Positions 63,360-64,000 of a stretch of 64,000 bases of DNA are shown here, piece by piece. This DNA is from Saccharibacillus qingshengii (GTDB taxonomy: Bacteria; Bacillota; Bacilli; Paenibacillales; Paenibacillaceae). Under the pieces are notes generated by a model that saw only the letters and a list, made by a program, of their open reading frames with translations, did no database searches and was not told where the DNA came from. The position numbers and the translations under genes were made by a program. The first letter of the stretch is position 1. Each line of letters begins with the position of its first letter. Location: NCBI RefSeq assembly GCF_013185195.1, contig NZ_JAAZWC010000002.1:248001-312000 (forward strand), given 5' to 3'.

Positions 63360-64000
63360 ATCCTTTACGAACGGCTGGTACAAAAAAACGACGAAGCGGT
63401 AGAGAGTGGTCTGCTGAGACAGGTATTGGAACCGGAAAGTCGGTATTACGGCGGCACCGTCGATCCGTCGACGGGGATCGCCTGGGTCAATCATACGTCG
63501 GGAACGCCGACGGATATGTGCAACTGGGGGACCGCGCTGGTGAATCCGGATTCGGTGCATTACCGCGACGAATCGTTATTGGAACGGCTGCGGCTGGCTT
63601 CGGAGTTTGTCCTGCGCGCCCAGCACAGCGACGGTTCGATCTCGCCGGGCTGGACGAATTACCATTCGCCGCCGGATACGGCTTTTGTTGTCGTGGGTTA
63701 TTCGCAGCTGTATGAACTGCTGGAGCGTGCGCAGTGGGAGCCGCTGCGCCCTTTACTCGATAACATGAAGCTGTTCCTTGCGCGTACGCTCCCGGTTCTT
63801 GTGACCGGAGGCTGTCACACGCCGAATCATCGCTGGGTATTGTGCGCGGCGCTCGGCTGCCTGCACCGTCTGCTGGGCAGCGAAGAAGCGCTCCGCCGTG
63901 CCGACGAATGGTTGGCCGAAGGCATGGATATTACGCCGGACGGCGAATGGACCGAGCGCAGCAACGGGATTTACAGCGCGGTCAGCGATATTATGCTGAT
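63360..64000 (+). CDS. Partial toroid-type carbohydrate-active protein, no ordinary start codon seen
   Basis: An open frame runs from a stop at 63330 to the window edge. From 63360 it reads ILYERLVQKNDEAVESGLL, then YYGGTVDPSTGIAWVNHTSG, QHSDGSISPGWTNYHSPPDT and GGCHTPNHRWVLCAALG. This looks like an (alpha/alpha)-toroid protein of the kind found beside GH88/GH105 enzymes (heparinase-like or uncharacterised); no exact family is recognised. GGGGGAGG at 63344-63351 is a good ribosome site, but the codon eight bases later is ATC. The first in-frame TTG is some 23 codons on. The ATG at 63326 is in another frame. The 3' end is cut by the window. Confidence 0.7.
   Translation, partial: MLYERLVQKNDEAVESGLLRQVLEPESRYYGGTVDPSTGIAWVNHTSGTPTDMCNWGTALVNPDSVHYRDESLLERLRLASEFVLRAQHSDGSISPGWTNYHSPPDTAFVVVGYSQLYELLERAQWEPLRPLLDNMKLFLARTLPVLVTGGCHTPNHRWVLCAALGCLHRLLGSEEALRRADEWLAEGMDITPDGEWTERSNGIYSAVSDIML

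Noticed and set aside
63326-63715. A 129-residue frame beginning MLGGNTGGG
   Set aside because: The shifted frame 63360-64000 gives a protein-like sequence that continues to the window edge, whereas this one ends early and is Arg/Gly-rich noise.

Overview
The window is a contiguous piece of a moderately high-GC Firmicutes chromosome. Gene content and order (ftsL-pbp-murE-murF-mraY-murD-murG-ftsQ, ftsA-ftsZ, ylmD-ylmE-sepF-ylmG-ylmH-divIVA-ileS, lspA-rluD, then pyr genes) point to the Paenibacillaceae. The absence of sporulation genes that normally sit inside these clusters, plus the many plant-polysaccharide genes, suggests a Saccharibacillus-like or other non-sporulating relative; that genus call is inference. 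No phage, transposase, CRISPR or rRNA was seen. Layout: (1) 1-17.1 kb holds the division and cell-wall cluster, continuing through ftsAZ and the ylm/sepF/divIVA genes. spoVD, spoVE/ftsW, murB, spoIIGA, sigE, sigG and ylmC are all missing from their usual places. (2) 17.1-24 kb holds an isoleucine T-box and ileS, lspA, rluD and an LL-diaminopimelate aminotransferase. (3) 24.1-26.1 kb holds a chemoreceptor gene on the minus strand with an in-frame TAA. (4) 26.3-35.9 kb is the PyrR-attenuated pyrimidine operon pyrR-B-C-carA-carB-F-E, without pyrP, pyrK or pyrD. It is interrupted upstream of carA by tandem and palindromic repeats. (5) 36-41 kb holds an orphan solute-binding lipoprotein, two CAU-anticodon tRNAs, a diguanylate cyclase and a serine hydrolase. 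(6) 41.1-44.4 kb is a small uronide locus: AraC regulator, GH88 hydrolase and DUF2264 protein. (7) 44.5-49 kb holds an electrophile/quinone-response dioxygenase with an MhqR-like operator, an azoreductase, several very small proteins, a secreted NucA/NucB-type nuclease and a nested palindromic element. (8) 49.2-54.2 kb holds a KimA-type potassium importer, a small WYL-like gene with two LexA boxes, an SH3 protein, a probable unannotated structured RNA on the minus strand and an intact chemoreceptor with a SigD-type promoter. (9) 54.3-64 kb holds tRNA-Leu and a second carbohydrate locus: GH105, a membrane-bound AraC regulator, an ABC importer whose binding protein has an in-frame TAA, a TIM-barrel isomerase and a partial toroid-type protein without an ordinary start codon. 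How they work together: regions 1-2 build and divide the wall, with precursor synthesis, septal machinery and DAP supply. Regions 6 and 9 look like two import-and-degrade modules for unsaturated uronic-acid oligosaccharides left by polysaccharide lyases, each with an AraC-type regulator; region 9 also carries candidate CcpA (cre) sites. The most unusual signals are the loss of sporulation genes from otherwise conserved clusters, the SOS-controlled stand-alone WYL-like gene, the structured minus-strand RNA at about 52.0-52.16 kb, the two in-frame TAA codons in otherwise intact genes, and the nested palindromic intergenic elements.
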